NCBI GenBank assembly: GCA_003153435.1 | Contig: PLYR01000133.1 | Span: forward strand, 1-58,665 | Direction: 5' to 3' | DNA: 58,665 nt | Origin: Bacteroidota bacterium | GTDB lineage: Bacteria; Bacteroidota; Bacteroidia; Palsa-965 | In this document: piece after piece, positions 7,628 to 18,000 of the stretch | How the letters are laid out: every line of letters begins with the position of its first letter | How positions within the stretch are numbered: the stretch's first letter is position 1 | Translations under genes and position numbers: made by a program | The notes under the pieces: generated by a model | What the model saw: the letters and a program-made list of their open reading frames with translations, nothing else | Told to the model about the DNA's origin: nothing | Databases searched by the model: none

Positions 7628-8649
7628 GCACAATTGTAATATTAACTGCTTTGGCATTAGAACAAGAGGCTATTGTTGCCGAACTTTCTCACGTTCAAAT
7701 TTATGAACATCCTGTTACGGGTACTCCTTATGAATTTGGCAATTTCAACACCGATGGATCTTTATTAAAAATTGTAGTTGGGAGAACTAATCAGACAAAT
7801 GCAAACGCCGCGATCGAAACGGAAAGAATAATTCAACATTTCAAGCCTTCGCACATCTTTTTTGTTGGAGTTGCAGGAGGGTTGAAGGACGTCAAAATTG
7901 GCGATATTGTTATTGGAGCGGATGTCTTTGGTTACGAAAGAGGTAAAGAAAGTGAAATCTTTTTATCAAGACCAAAATTTGCTTTTTCCTCTTATGATTT
8001 GGAAATGAAGGCGGTTGATTATTCAAATTCGGACATGTGGAGGTCTAGGGCATTGGCAATTGTTAACCCATTATTTCAGGATAAAATTGAAGTATTTTCT
8101 GGAACCATAGCTTCTGGCGATAAAGTAGTTTCTTCAACCAATTCGAACCTGTATAAGTTTATTAAAACAAATATTAGCCACGCACTTGCTGTTGAAATGG
8201 AAGGCTTGGGCTTTTTAGAAGCCTGTAGGCACTATCCTTCAATAAAATCATTGATTATTCGAGGAATTTCGGATCTGGTTGATGGGAAAGAGCACGCAGA
8301 TAATACCGGATCACAGCAATACGCTTCAAAGACTGCAGCTGAATTTCTTTTTGGCTATATCGAATACCTTGGCCTAAAGCCTGATACGAATTCGGTTTCA
8401 AAAAAAAATGCAATTTTTGAGATCATTACAAAACTTTATCCGGAAGGGTTGAAAGATAAGGGGCTATGGTTAAGGGCCGGAGGCGATTTATCTTTAGTTC
8501 AATTGAACACATCGGGTAAAACACAGTGGATTGAAGCATTAAGATTAGTCGAGAATGGAGGAGGAGGTAACATTGACTTTGATTCGATAATTAAAGAAAT
8601 GAAAATAGATTATCCTAAAAATAAATCGTGGGAATTTATGTTATTGTAA
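7624..8649 (+). CDS. Nucleoside phosphorylase/nucleosidase effector with EAD-like C-terminus
   Basis: A 341-residue two-domain protein. Residues 1-250 are a PNP/MTAN-fold nucleosidase: GVAGGL (82-87) for the phosphate or base pocket, VEMEG (190-194) contacting the ribose, and RGISDLVDGK (213-222) with catalytic D217. It should break the N-glycosidic bond of a nucleoside or related molecule; the substrate cannot be read from sequence. Residues about 262-341 are an effector-associated-domain-like module sharing LY..G, W..AGG and TGK..WI.AL with the GAP1 C-terminus. As the last gene of the GTPase operon with an ATGA overlap, it is the likely toxic output, for example by nucleotide depletion in infected cells. 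A housekeeping MTA/SAH nucleosidase would be about 230 residues and would lack this tail. Confidence 0.88.
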   Translation: MSTIVILTALALEQEAIVAELSHVQIYEHPVTGTPYEFGNFNTDGSLLKIVVGRTNQTNANAAIETERIIQHFKPSHIFFVGVAGGLKDVKIGDIVIGADVFGYERGKESEIFLSRPKFAFSSYDLEMKAVDYSNSDMWRSRALAIVNPLFQDKIEVFSGTIASGDKVVSSTNSNLYKFIKTNISHALAVEMEGLGFLEACRHYPSIKSLIIRGISDLVDGKEHADNTGSQQYASKTAAEFLFGYIEYLGLKPDTNSVSKKNAIFEIITKLYPEGLKDKGLWLRAGGDLSLVQLNTSGKTQWIEALRLVENGGGGNIDFDSIIKEMKIDYPKNKSWEFMLL

Positions 8650-8812
8650 TACGCAGTAGTTGTTAAGAAATGTCCGTATAATTTTTTTGGTATTGAATTT
8701 TTAATTCAACGTCAAATAATATGTGCATAAATATCTAAAATGATAGCACAATTAAAATATTAATTACTAACTTTTAAAAGAAGTATAACTTAGCCATTTC
8801 AAAATATTTTTC

Positions 8813-9487
8813 ATGAGAGTATCTATTACTAGCAACATTATACCATTCAGAGAAGGGCAAGATTGGACAAAGCCCAAATTGTCGACCTATTCAATTTATG
8901 GTAAATTAACGCATGATTATGTTACCTCGGAAATCAATTTCGATGACAATGGAACACAATTTGCGAATATTAATGGACTTGATCTTTTCAAACTTGCAAA
9001 CGAAATAAGAGGGCGCAAATATGTTGATCAGAGTTCTATTTTGGAGAGATATGGTATAAAATTAGTTCGCCCCCTCATAAATTATTTCGAGGCGGACATA
9101 ATAAAAACATTATTTAATATTATACTTTGGATCGAGTATAGTCTGTTAGAAACAGAGGATGTGAATATTGAAGAGCAAATATTTAATGAATTTATAATCG
9201 ACTATTCAGGCAAGACAGAGCCCCAGAAGGATTTATATTTTCTCCCTCAAAAATATTGTTCCGGTGAATATGAAGGATTTACTACTTTTCTTATAGGGGT
9301 AAATCTAATTGGTGTATTGCACGTTGAAACTAAAACTAGGAAAATAAAAACCTTTTATATTCCTTTTTTCAAGGTCCCTCTGTTAGATCGACGAATTTTC
9401 AATACAGCAGATGTTAGTTACTACGGTGAATGGCTCAATATTTTAAGAATGAGAGATGCCAAATTAAAATTATTTTTGAACAAATAA
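8813..9487 (+). CDS. Hypothetical protein, 224 residues
   Basis: I do not recognise this protein. It has no signal peptide or clear membrane segment and mixes charged and aromatic strands with a helix around LFNIILWIEYSLLE. It starts 163 bp after the nucleosidase gene, behind a very AT-rich spacer, so it is probably a separate transcription unit. The membrane gene at 9495 follows after 7 bp, which suggests a two-gene unit. Its place beside a conflict system makes a defence or mobile-element role possible, but nothing in the residues supports one. Confidence 0.7.
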   Translation: MRVSITSNIIPFREGQDWTKPKLSTYSIYGKLTHDYVTSEINFDDNGTQFANINGLDLFKLANEIRGRKYVDQSSILERYGIKLVRPLINYFEADIIKTLFNIILWIEYSLLETEDVNIEEQIFNEFIIDYSGKTEPQKDLYFLPQKYCSGEYEGFTTFLIGVNLIGVLHVETKTRKIKTFYIPFFKVPLLDRRIFNTADVSYYGEWLNILRMRDAKLKLFLNK

Positions 9488-9494
9488 ATTTTCA

Positions 9495-9989
9495 ATGGAA
9501 AATTATTTCGATCTGGAAATATTTCTTTTTGTATTAGGAGGATTCCTTCCTGTCATTTTTTTTGTCGTTGTGAAATATGTTAAAAATAAACGGGAAGTGA
9601 AAACAAAGAAGGAATTTTACACTGACCTAATTCAGAAGGCAACTCACGCCAAACAAGATCTAGGTACTTTAGATCAATATGTGGATAAGTTTCCAAAGGA
9701 GTTTGAAGAAATTTCTTTCGGGAATGAGTTTTTTAAAAATCTTTTACAACCACTATTAATTCTTAACTTATTAACGCTTTTTGTTTTAAAGGAAAATGCT
9801 GTAATTTATTTTTTACTTTTTAATATCCTTTTATCTTTTGCGTCTGAATTTTATTTTGCAGATGAATGGTCTGATAAGATTTTGTATAGGTTTTTTCTTC
9901 TACTTCTTTGGCTAAGTTTTTACTTTCTTCTAATTCATTATCACCCTAAAGGGCTACTCCCACACCTCGTATCACAGTCAATAAAATAA
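9495..9989 (+). CDS. Small multi-pass membrane protein, unknown
   Basis: A 164-residue protein with an N-terminal membrane helix (residues 7-27) followed by a basic stretch and a soluble helical segment. A cluster of hydrophobic helices covers about residues 89-154. The C-terminus PKGLLPHL is short and polar. It lies 7 bp after the 224-residue unknown gene and is probably co-expressed with it. A soluble protein followed by a small membrane protein could be a sensor/effector or toxin/partner pair, but I recognise no family. Confidence 0.7.
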   Translation: MENYFDLEIFLFVLGGFLPVIFFVVVKYVKNKREVKTKKEFYTDLIQKATHAKQDLGTLDQYVDKFPKEFEEISFGNEFFKNLLQPLLILNLLTLFVLKENAVIYFLLFNILLSFASEFYFADEWSDKILYRFFLLLLWLSFYFLLIHYHPKGLLPHLVSQSIK

Positions 9990-10030
9990 GGTTACACTGA
10001 ATTCTTATCTAAAAAAACTGAAAGATTTAC

Positions 10031-10049
10031 CTGTCTCTTATTGAGATCT
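10031..10049 (+). repeat. Tn5/IS50-end-like 19-mer, isolated
   Basis: CTGTCTCTTATTGAGATCT matches the IS50 inside end, or the mosaic end derived from it, at about 16 of 19 positions. No inverted partner or IS4-family transposase is visible nearby. It is either a remnant of an insertion sequence of that group or coincidence. Confidence 0.25.
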
Positions 10050-10144
10050 ACCACTCTGAATGGGCCTGTTTGAATTTTTCTATGTTCCAGTATGTCTCCA
10101 TTGTCCATCAAAATAATAAGGACCTTATTCTTGCCCTCCTTAAT

Positions 10145-10819
10145 TCATTCCTTTCCAGATGCAATCTTCATTCCTTTCATCCGATCTTTATCACCTATCC
10201 TAATCATATGCTTATAGCATTCATCAAGAATATTATGCCTCCTCGCATAAGCATGAGCCCCTCCACTATTCCTCACCCATTCCATGATAGTCTTATATTT
10301 TTGAGCGTCTTTCCTGCATTTTTCATGAGTCCAGACGGGAGGAGAAGGCATATGTTTGCAACATTTTTCAAGCCAAGCCCTAAAACACGCGGTATTATAA
10401 GAAGATGCGGATTTTTTAAACCACTGTTTACTTGTTTTATATTTTGATGCTTCATGTATGCATCTTTCCAATGACCAATAACCGTGAGGTTTTGAGTATT
10501 GAATCATATGACCACAACAGTCATCCAACCAGTTGTTTTGTAATGCACTGGCATAAGCTCCTTTGGATTGCTTTTGCCAAATCGTTCTTGCTTTATATTT
10601 TAATGCGTCCTCTATACAATTTTCTTTTGTCCATTTTCTTTTCCTTGGCATATGTTTACAACAGCTATCAAGCCAATTGTTTTTAACTGCAATATTATAT
10701 GCACTGATTGACTGCTTACTCCACTCACTTCGAAAGAGATACTTTGAAGCATCTTTCTTACAGGCCTTTAAATCCCATATCTGCTTTCTTCCAGGCTTTT
10801 TTGCTTTGATTTTTGTCAT
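10145..10819 (-). CDS. Four-repeat Cys/His protein, probable DNA-binding repeats
   Basis: A 224-residue basic protein consisting of four 43-residue repeats at residues 15-57, 63-105, 115-157 and 163-205. Each runs W-x4-C-x3-A-x-KY, then a W or K-rich turn, S-x2-A-Y/H, and ends L-D/E-x-C-C/Y-x-HM. Such units occur as DNA-binding repeats beside phage and mobile-element homing endonucleases. No nuclease domain is present here. C20, C53, C54 and H56 of each unit could bind zinc, but that is inference. The gene is alone on the minus strand, between two plus-strand units. It could be a nuclease-less relic, a regulator or a stand-alone DNA-binding protein. Confidence 0.75.
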   Translation of the reverse strand: MTKIKAKKPGRKQIWDLKACKKDASKYLFRSEWSKQSISAYNIAVKNNWLDSCCKHMPRKRKWTKENCIEDALKYKARTIWQKQSKGAYASALQNNWLDDCCGHMIQYSKPHGYWSLERCIHEASKYKTSKQWFKKSASSYNTACFRAWLEKCCKHMPSPPVWTHEKCRKDAQKYKTIMEWVRNSGGAHAYARRHNILDECYKHMIRIGDKDRMKGMKIASGKE

Positions 10820-11019
10820 TGGAAATAATTCACACTTGGAGTGTTGTAAAGTTATTGATTTTTGATTCAGAGTATTCGTTTCTCCTTTTTGTTTTTATTA
10901 TCTTTCTGCTGGACATGCCAATTTTGAATGAACTTCATACCAAAATCAGTTCTAATTATATTGAATCTAAATTGCAATTCGTTATTTCATAAATTGGTCA
11001 AGATTAAAACAACAACAAA

Positions 11020-11292
11020 ATGAAGACTAAAAACACAAAGTCTGAAAACACCAAATCCTCTACAGTACCATCCTCAATCGAGAACTGGGAATTACTTCGT
11101 TTGAAAGAGCTGGAGGAAGAACAAGAATTGGGTATAAAAAAGGAAACAGCATATAGACAAGTATCTTATGTTGAATATAAGGTTTCCTACAAAAAGGAAA
11201 CTCCTACTGGAGTTATTGATAACGAACGGTGCTTTGAGAATAGAGATCAGGCTATTGCATTTGCAAAATCGTTAGTAAGAGCTAACGAATAA
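11020..11292 (+). CDS. Small hypothetical protein, 90 residues
   Basis: A short charged protein with a Lys/Thr/Ser-rich N-terminus, a helix rich in Glu (KELEEEQELG) and a C-terminal part with YVEYKVSYKKE strands and a final helix. It has no signal or membrane segment. It is divergent from the Cys/His repeat gene with a 200-bp shared upstream region that contains an A-rich stretch just before ATG. I do not recognise a family. The composition and clean ATG argue for a real small gene. Confidence 0.6.
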   Translation: MKTKNTKSENTKSSTVPSSIENWELLRLKELEEEQELGIKKETAYRQVSYVEYKVSYKKETPTGVIDNERCFENRDQAIAFAKSLVRANE

Positions 11293-11365
11293 AGTGATTA
11301 AAAGGAACGCTCCTAAAGCGTGGAATATCCTACCCAATCCCTCCATGAAAAAAGGATATGGCGGC

Positions 11366-11403
11366 TCTCGATAATTCTCGGGAATTCCCGAGAATTATCG
11401 AGA
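11366..11403. repeat. 38-bp perfect palindrome
   Basis: Every base from 11366 to 11403 pairs with its mirror, centred between 11384 and 11385 on GGGAATTCCC, with no loop. The CGAGAA motif recurs just outside (to 11414). A perfect palindrome this long is either a multi-subunit protein-binding site or a cruciform-forming element. It lacks a T tract, so it is not a typical terminator. Confidence 0.8.
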
Positions 11404-11424
11404 ATTTCCGAGAACTTTCCTTTC

Positions 11425-11442
11425 GTTACACAATTGTGTAAC
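11425..11442. repeat. 18-bp perfect palindrome GTTACACAATTGTGTAAC
   Basis: This is an exact 18-bp palindrome 21 bp after the 38-bp one and, like it, centred on AATT. Size and symmetry are those of a dimeric repressor operator. No regulator gene is adjacent. Confidence 0.6.
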
Positions 11443-11639
11443 ATGAACGCCATGATAGAGTGTTTGCAGGTTTGATTGAAAAATTGGGTAAACCATATCC
11501 TCAATCTGTTTTCATCTAAAGTGACACATTTCACCTTGTTTTCCCGTCAGAGGTAGATTTTTTGGAACTTCTCAGGGTTAGCTTGGGAATATTCATCTCC
11601 CTTTAGATCTCCACTCATAAATAACCATTTTATGATATT

Positions 11640-11661
11640 TCTTACATAGCATTATGTAAGA
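11640..11661. repeat. Inverted repeat TCTTACAT/ATGTAAGA
   Basis: An 8-bp perfect stem (11640-11647 with 11654-11661) with a 6-base loop. It is the third inverted repeat of this gap. An AT-rich terminator is possible, but there is no T tract. Confidence 0.45.
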
Positions 11662-12064
11662 TATCTTGTAAAGCATTTAAAATCAGAGACGAAACAAGAA
11701 AAGTTTACATCGGGCAATAAATTATTGAATTGTTATCATGCAGTTAAATTCATCAAATTTTGATTATTTCTTATTCACAATTGTTCATTCAGCTACAATT
11801 TAACATATCATTGCCGCATAAGGTTTTTCTTGGTGAGAAAAATCGGAGGAGTTAGTCCGAAGGAGTACTTATCAGAAATTAACCTTGTTTTATGGCTTTT
11901 ACGTTCCGATCAATTTTGTCATCAGGGATTTCTTTGTCCTCCGTTTCCCCAAGCAACCAGAACAGCACCTTTACTTTTACTCAAAGCCTGCGCCTCCAAC
12001 ATGAAACAAATGGAAGTAACGGATTAATATTTCTAGCTCAAAGATCTTAACAAATTCTATAAAA

Positions 12065-15000
12065 ATGAGGCATTTAGAAAAATCAGATTCAATAAAGCGT
12101 TTTTTCTCGCTAATTGCAATGAGCCTTTGTACTCTTTTGGGTACTGCACAGACCAATCCTTCTGCGCAGTCATTACCTTATAGTCAGAATTTCGGAACAT
12201 CTGCCTTCTCTACTTTGCCGGCAGGATTTGCAGCCTGGACTGTTAGCAGTCCTCCCATGTCTTCTCAAAGCTCAGCCGAGGCGAGTACTCCTAATGGGGA
12301 TGCAACGGTAACATCGGCAACAAGTGTTCAGACTACGGGAGGTATTTATGGGTATGCAACTTCATCCAATGCTCGTTTTTATGTGCAAGCAAGCAGTAAT
12401 GCAACAAATGGAAGTAATCAGTTTGCACTTGCCATTAATACTACCGGAAAAACAGCTATCACAGTTGCCTATGATATAGAGATGATTTCTGCCAATCCAA
12501 GAACAATCGGCGTTGAATTACAATACAGAGTTGGTACTAGTGGTAGCTGGACTGCTGTATCCTCATCTGTTTATGCTCACAACAGTTCCGACAGGAGCAA
12601 TGGGAATATTGATAATTTCACAGGGCTAACCCTTCCAACAGCTGCTGAAAACCAAAGCGTGGTACAACTTCGCTGGGCCATCTGGAGAGGAACAGAATCG
12701 GGCAACAGCTCAGGCCTAGCTTTGGATAATGTATCCATTACAGGAAGTACTGGTCAAGCTAGCGGATATTTTCGCAGTGCGACATCCGGTAATTGGAATG
12801 CTACCAGTACCTGGCAGGCATCAGCCGATAACAGCACCTGGGTATCTGCTACCGTCGTTCCCGATTACAATGCCAATACCATTACTGTCCAAAGCGGACA
12901 TATCGTTACCATCACCGCAAGTGTTACCATCGACCAGACCGTTGTTAACGGAACACTGGTGTACGGTGATTACAGTGGAAGCACAATAACCATCAACGAT
13001 GGCACCGGCACTGACTTAACCATTAATGGAACCTATCAGGATATAGGGCCCAACAGCAATACCTGGAGCGGATCATCCACATGGTCAATCGGTAGCAGCG
13101 GAACACTTTTAAGAACACGCGCAACTTCTTCCGACAACTGGAGAGACAAGTACCAGGGAGGAATTTCAACTATTCCATCCGCTGCTACCTGGCTCATCCG
13201 TAAAACAGGAACCGATAATCCCCTGGTTTCTTCAACAGGTGGAATGTATTACCCTAACCTCACGATTGAAAACACTTCCGGTTCAGCTTGGGTCGCCAGC
13301 GGAAACTCGGTATTCACCGGCTCTTCCGATTATCCCCGGATTACCGGTAATCTGGATGTGGGTGGTGCAGGAACGAGCGCCGTTACCTTCAGTACGGGCA
13401 ATACTAATGCCACAGCTGTGCTGGTACAGGGTAATGTTACTGTTCGCAGTGGATCTACCCTCCAGAATGCAGGAACAGGATTTGAGTTGAAAGGCAATCT
13501 GCAGGTGGATGGGGCACTCAACTACAGCGGAAGTAGCAGCCGTAATCTGATCTTCAGTTCTTCCACAGCACAAACACTTTCCGGTGCAGGTACTTTCAGT
13601 ATTTATTCCTTAACCCTCAACAAAAGTTCCAATACCCTTACCCTGAATGATGCGATTGGTATAGATGGTACACTGACTCTCACTGCCGGCAATATCGTTT
13701 CTACATCTACATATCTCTTGACCATTAATTATGCAGGTTCCGTTTCCGGAGCCAGTGCTACCAGTTATGTAAGCGGGCCGGTTAAGAAAATCGGTAACGC
13801 TTCTTTCACATTCCCAACAGGAAGCAGCAGCGATTATCAGCCCTTGACGATCACCGCTCCTTCCAATACAACCGATGCCTTCACAGCCCAGTATTTTAAA
13901 ACCGTTCAGACGGACGGTTCCGGAACAGACGTCACGATTTCCAGTCTGAGTACCTGTGAATACTGGAACCTAGCCCGAACAACAGGGACTTCCAATGTAA
14001 GCGTCACACTGGGCTGGAATTCCAGTTCTTGCAATACTACCACTCCAGCCAATATGCGGATTGCGTATTGGAACAGTTCAGCATCCCGCTGGAACGATGA
14101 GGGAGGAACGGGATCAACCGGCACGAGCACAACGGGAACGATTACTTCCGGAGCAGCGCTAAGCACTTTGGGTGATCTGGCCCTGGCCAATACCACTCCT
14201 CCCAGCTCCCTGTATTACCGAAGTACTGCCAGCGGTAACTGGAACTCCGCCTCCACCTGGCAGATTTCGACCGATAATACCAACTGGTTCTCTGCAACGG
14301 CTGCTCCCGATTACAACAACAATACCATCACCATTCAAAGTGCACACACCGTTACCATCACAGCAAGTGTCACCATTGACCAGACGGTCGTTAATGGAAC
14401 ACTGGTTTACGGAGATTACAGCGGAAGCACTTTGACCATCAACGACGGTACCGGCACGGATCTGACTATCAACGGAACCTACCAGGATATAGGCCCTAAC
14501 AGCAATACCTGGAGTGGATCATCCACCTGGAGCATGGGAAGCAGCGGAACACTTTTAAGAACCCGAGGAACTTCTTCTGACAACTGGAGAGACAAGTACC
14601 AGGGAGGAATTTCAACTATTCCAGCCACTGCTACCTGGCTCATCCGTAAAACAGGAACAGATAACCCACTCGTTTCTTCTACGAGTGGAATGTATTACCC
14701 TAACCTCACGATTGAAAACACTTCCGGTTCAGCTTGGGTCGCCAGCGGAAACTCGGTATTCACCGGCTCTTCCGATTATCCCCGGATTACCGGTAATCTG
14801 GATGTGGGTGGTGCAGGAACGAGCGCCGTTACCTTCAGTACGGGCAATACTAATGCCACAGCTGTGCTGGTACAGGGTAATGTTACCGTTCGCAGTGGAT
14901 CTACCCTCCAGAATGCAGGGACAGGATTTGAGTTGAAAGGCAATTTACAGGTGGATGGTGCATTCAACTACAGTGGAAGCAACAGCCGTAACCTGATCTT

Positions 15001-18000
15001 CAGTTCTTCCACAGCACAAACACTTTCCGGTGCAGGTACTTTCAGCATTTATTCTTTAACGATTAAAAAGAGTTCCAATACCCTAACCTTGAATGATGCG
15101 ATTGGTATAGATGGTACACTGACACTCACAGCGGGTAATATCATTACTACCTCCACTTATGTACTCACCATCAATAACGGAGGATATGTTTCCGGTGCGA
15201 GTGCGGGCAGTTATGTAAGCGGACCGGTTAAAAAGGTAGGGAATGCGGCCTTCACTTTTCCAACTGGTAACAGCAGCGATTATCAGCCACTGACCATCAC
15301 AGCTCCTTCTAGTTCCACTGATGCATTCACTGCACAATATTTTAAATCTGCCCAGGCCGACGGAACATCTACTGATGCTACCATTTCCAGTCTCAGCACC
15401 TGCGAGTACTGGAACCTGGCCCGTACAACAGGAACCTCCAATGTAAGTGTCACCCTGGGCTGGAATTCCAGTTCCTGCAATGCCGTTACCCCTGCCAATA
15501 TGCGCATAGCCCTCTGGAATGCTTCTGCTTCCAAGTGGAACGACAAGGGAGGCATCAGCTCCACCGGAAACACGACTACCGGAACAATCACCTCTTCGGC
15601 AGCACTCAATGCTTTCGGAGACCTCTGCCTGGCCAATAAGATTTCCCCAAGCGCTCTCTATTACCAAAGCGCTGCAACTGGTAACTGGGATGCTGCCAGC
15701 ACCTGGCAAACCTCTGCCGATAATGTAACGTGGTCGGCCGCTTCCTCTTCTCCTGATTATAACAACAATACAATCACTGTTCAAAGCACTCATACAGTTA
15801 CCATTGTCACCAGTGTTACGATTGACCAAACGGTCGTAAACGGAACCTTGATTTACGGGGATTACAGCGGAAGTACCATTACCATCAACGATGGAACAGG
15901 AATTGACCTCACCATTAATGGAACGTATCAGGATGCAGGCCCTAACAGCAATGTATGGTCAGGTTCTGCTACCTGGTCTTTGGGCACCAGTGGAACCATC
16001 GTACGTTCCCGAGGAACATCGGCTAATAACTGGAGGGATACATATGACGGTGGTATCTCCACCATCCCGGCAACAGCTAACTGGATACTGAGGAAAACAG
16101 GAACAGACAATCCGTCTATGAGTTCAGTTGGAGGTATGTATTACCCCAACCTTACGCTGGAAAATAACACCAGTTCCACTTGGACAAGCGGAGCACCTGC
16201 ATTTATTGGTTCTTCCGACTATCCCCGTGTAAAAGGAAATCTGGACGTAGGAGGTGCAGGAAGTAATACCTTGACTTTTTCCAATCAGAATACCAATGCC
16301 ACCCTTGTTCCTGTTACAGGAAATGTACTGGTTCGCAGCGGCAATACCCTTCAAAATAATGGAACTGGGTTCGCACTCGGTGGCAACTTGCAGGTGGATG
16401 GAACATTCAATTATGTTTCCGGCACAAGCGACCAGCTGATTTTCAATTCTGCTGCAACTCAAACCATTTCCGGATCCGGAACCCTCAGTATCTATACACT
16501 GCAGGTCAACAAGAGCGTGGGAACCCTTACCCTTAATAAGGCCATCAGCATTGACAACACACTTACACTCACAGCTGGAAATATTGTAAGCACATCGACC
16601 TACCTTTTAACAATAAATAACGGTTGCAGCGTGTCGGGTGCAAGCACCAGCAGTTTTGTGGCCGGACCCGTACAAAAGATCGGGAATGCTGCCTTTAATT
16701 TCCCTGTCGGAAAAGGCACAGACTTCCAAATCTTGTCTATCACTGCCCCCACCAGTACCACCGATGCCTTTACAGCAGAATATTTCAGTGCAGTACAGAC
16801 AGACGGGGCCGCTTATCAGTACACCCTTTCCAATCTGAGTACTTGCGAATACTGGCATTTGAGCCGCAATACCGGAAGTTCCAATGTAAGTGTCACCCTG
16901 ACCTGGAATTCCGGTTCCTGTTTAACCACCACCCCGGCCAATATGCGGGTAGCTTATTGGAACAGCACTTCCGCAATGTGGATGAACCAGGGTGGTACCG
17001 GATCTACGGGTTCCAGCACGGCCGGATCGGTCACTACTGCTTCAGCCCAAAGCAGTTTCGGTGATTTTGCTCTGGCACAAGTCGGAACAGCCAATGTGTA
17101 TTTCCAAAGTGTGCAGACCGGTAATTGGAATGCCACCAGCACATGGAATGCCTCGGTAGATAATACCATCTGGCAAACAGCCCTTACTACGCCCGATTAT
17201 AATTCCAATACCATCACCATTCAAAGCGCCCATACTGTAACCATCACAGCCAGTGTCACCATCGACCAGACCTTAGTAAACGGAACGCTGGTGTACGGAA
17301 ATTATGCAGGAAGCACTTTAACCTTGAATGATGGGACAGGAACTGATCTGACAATTAATGGTACTTATCAGGATATTGGACCCAACAGCAATGTATGGTC
17401 TGGTTCAGCCACATGGTCGCTTGGAACAAGCGGAACAATTATTCGTACCCGTGCAACATCAGCTGATTTATGGAGAGATCATTACGCAAGTGGTATTTCT
17501 ACAATACCTGCAACAGCAACGTGGATCGTGAACAAAACAGGAACAGACGATCCACTGCTGAGTTCAGTAGGAGGAATGTATTACCCAAATCTGATTATTC
17601 AAAACAATTCTGGTTCGGCATGGACACCTTCTGGAAGTTCAATATTTACAGGATCTTCTGATTATCCAAGAATACTCGGGACACTGGATATTGGCGGGAC
17701 TGGAACAAGCACGCTGGTATTTACAAATCAGAATTCGAATGCGACAAAGATACCTGTTGCAAGCGATCTGATCGTTCGTGCCGGTTCAACACTTCAGGAT
17801 AACGGAACAGGATTTAACGAAGCAGCCAACTTTCAGATTTACGGCACATTCAATACCGCAACTGATTTGACAGCCCCGGGAAACATTACTGTTGGTTCAG
17901 TTGGCTTACTTTACACAGCCAATCACAACGTGCTATTAGGAGGCAATTGGCTCAGCAGTGGCACATTAACAACAGGTACAGGAGCCATAGTCTTTAATGG

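Larger units (their letters stand above)
11293..12064. other. Noncoding gap with palindromes before the giant-protein operon
   Basis: About 770 bases with no convincing gene. It contains the three inverted repeats listed separately and is AT-rich toward the start at 12065. A 65-codon reading frame at 11830-12027 has no recognisable features and I do not call it a gene. Confidence 0.6.

Noticed and set aside
7624-8370. Housekeeping MTA/SAH nucleosidase
   Set aside because: The extra C-terminal module, the 4-bp overlap with the GAP1 gene and the GTPase operon context point to an effector instead.
10031-10049. Sequencing adaptor contamination (transposon mosaic end)
   Set aside because: Three mismatches to the adaptor sequence in the middle, and flanking sequence continues normally on both sides with no join seen.
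10070-10865. Overlapping plus-strand reading frames of 84-125 codons
   Set aside because: They are antisense to the four-repeat Cys/His gene, whose regular 43-residue repeats prove the minus strand is coding. They are rich in His, Phe and Pro as antisense frames often are.
11830-12027. 65-codon plus-strand reading frame before the giant protein
   Set aside because: No recognisable domain, no leader pattern and unusual composition. The other frame over the same bases is equally open, so chance is likely.
13239-14936. Assembly duplication of repeat units 1 and 2
   Set aside because: The identical stretch is broken by several scattered differences before and after it, and unit spacing is conserved. 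A real tandem repeat is more likely, though long reads would settle it.
15083-15829. 248-codon minus-strand frame inside the giant repeat gene
   Set aside because: It is the mirror of a Ser/Thr/Gly-rich coding sequence. Similar antisense frames arise in the other repeat units at matching places. No start context or family.
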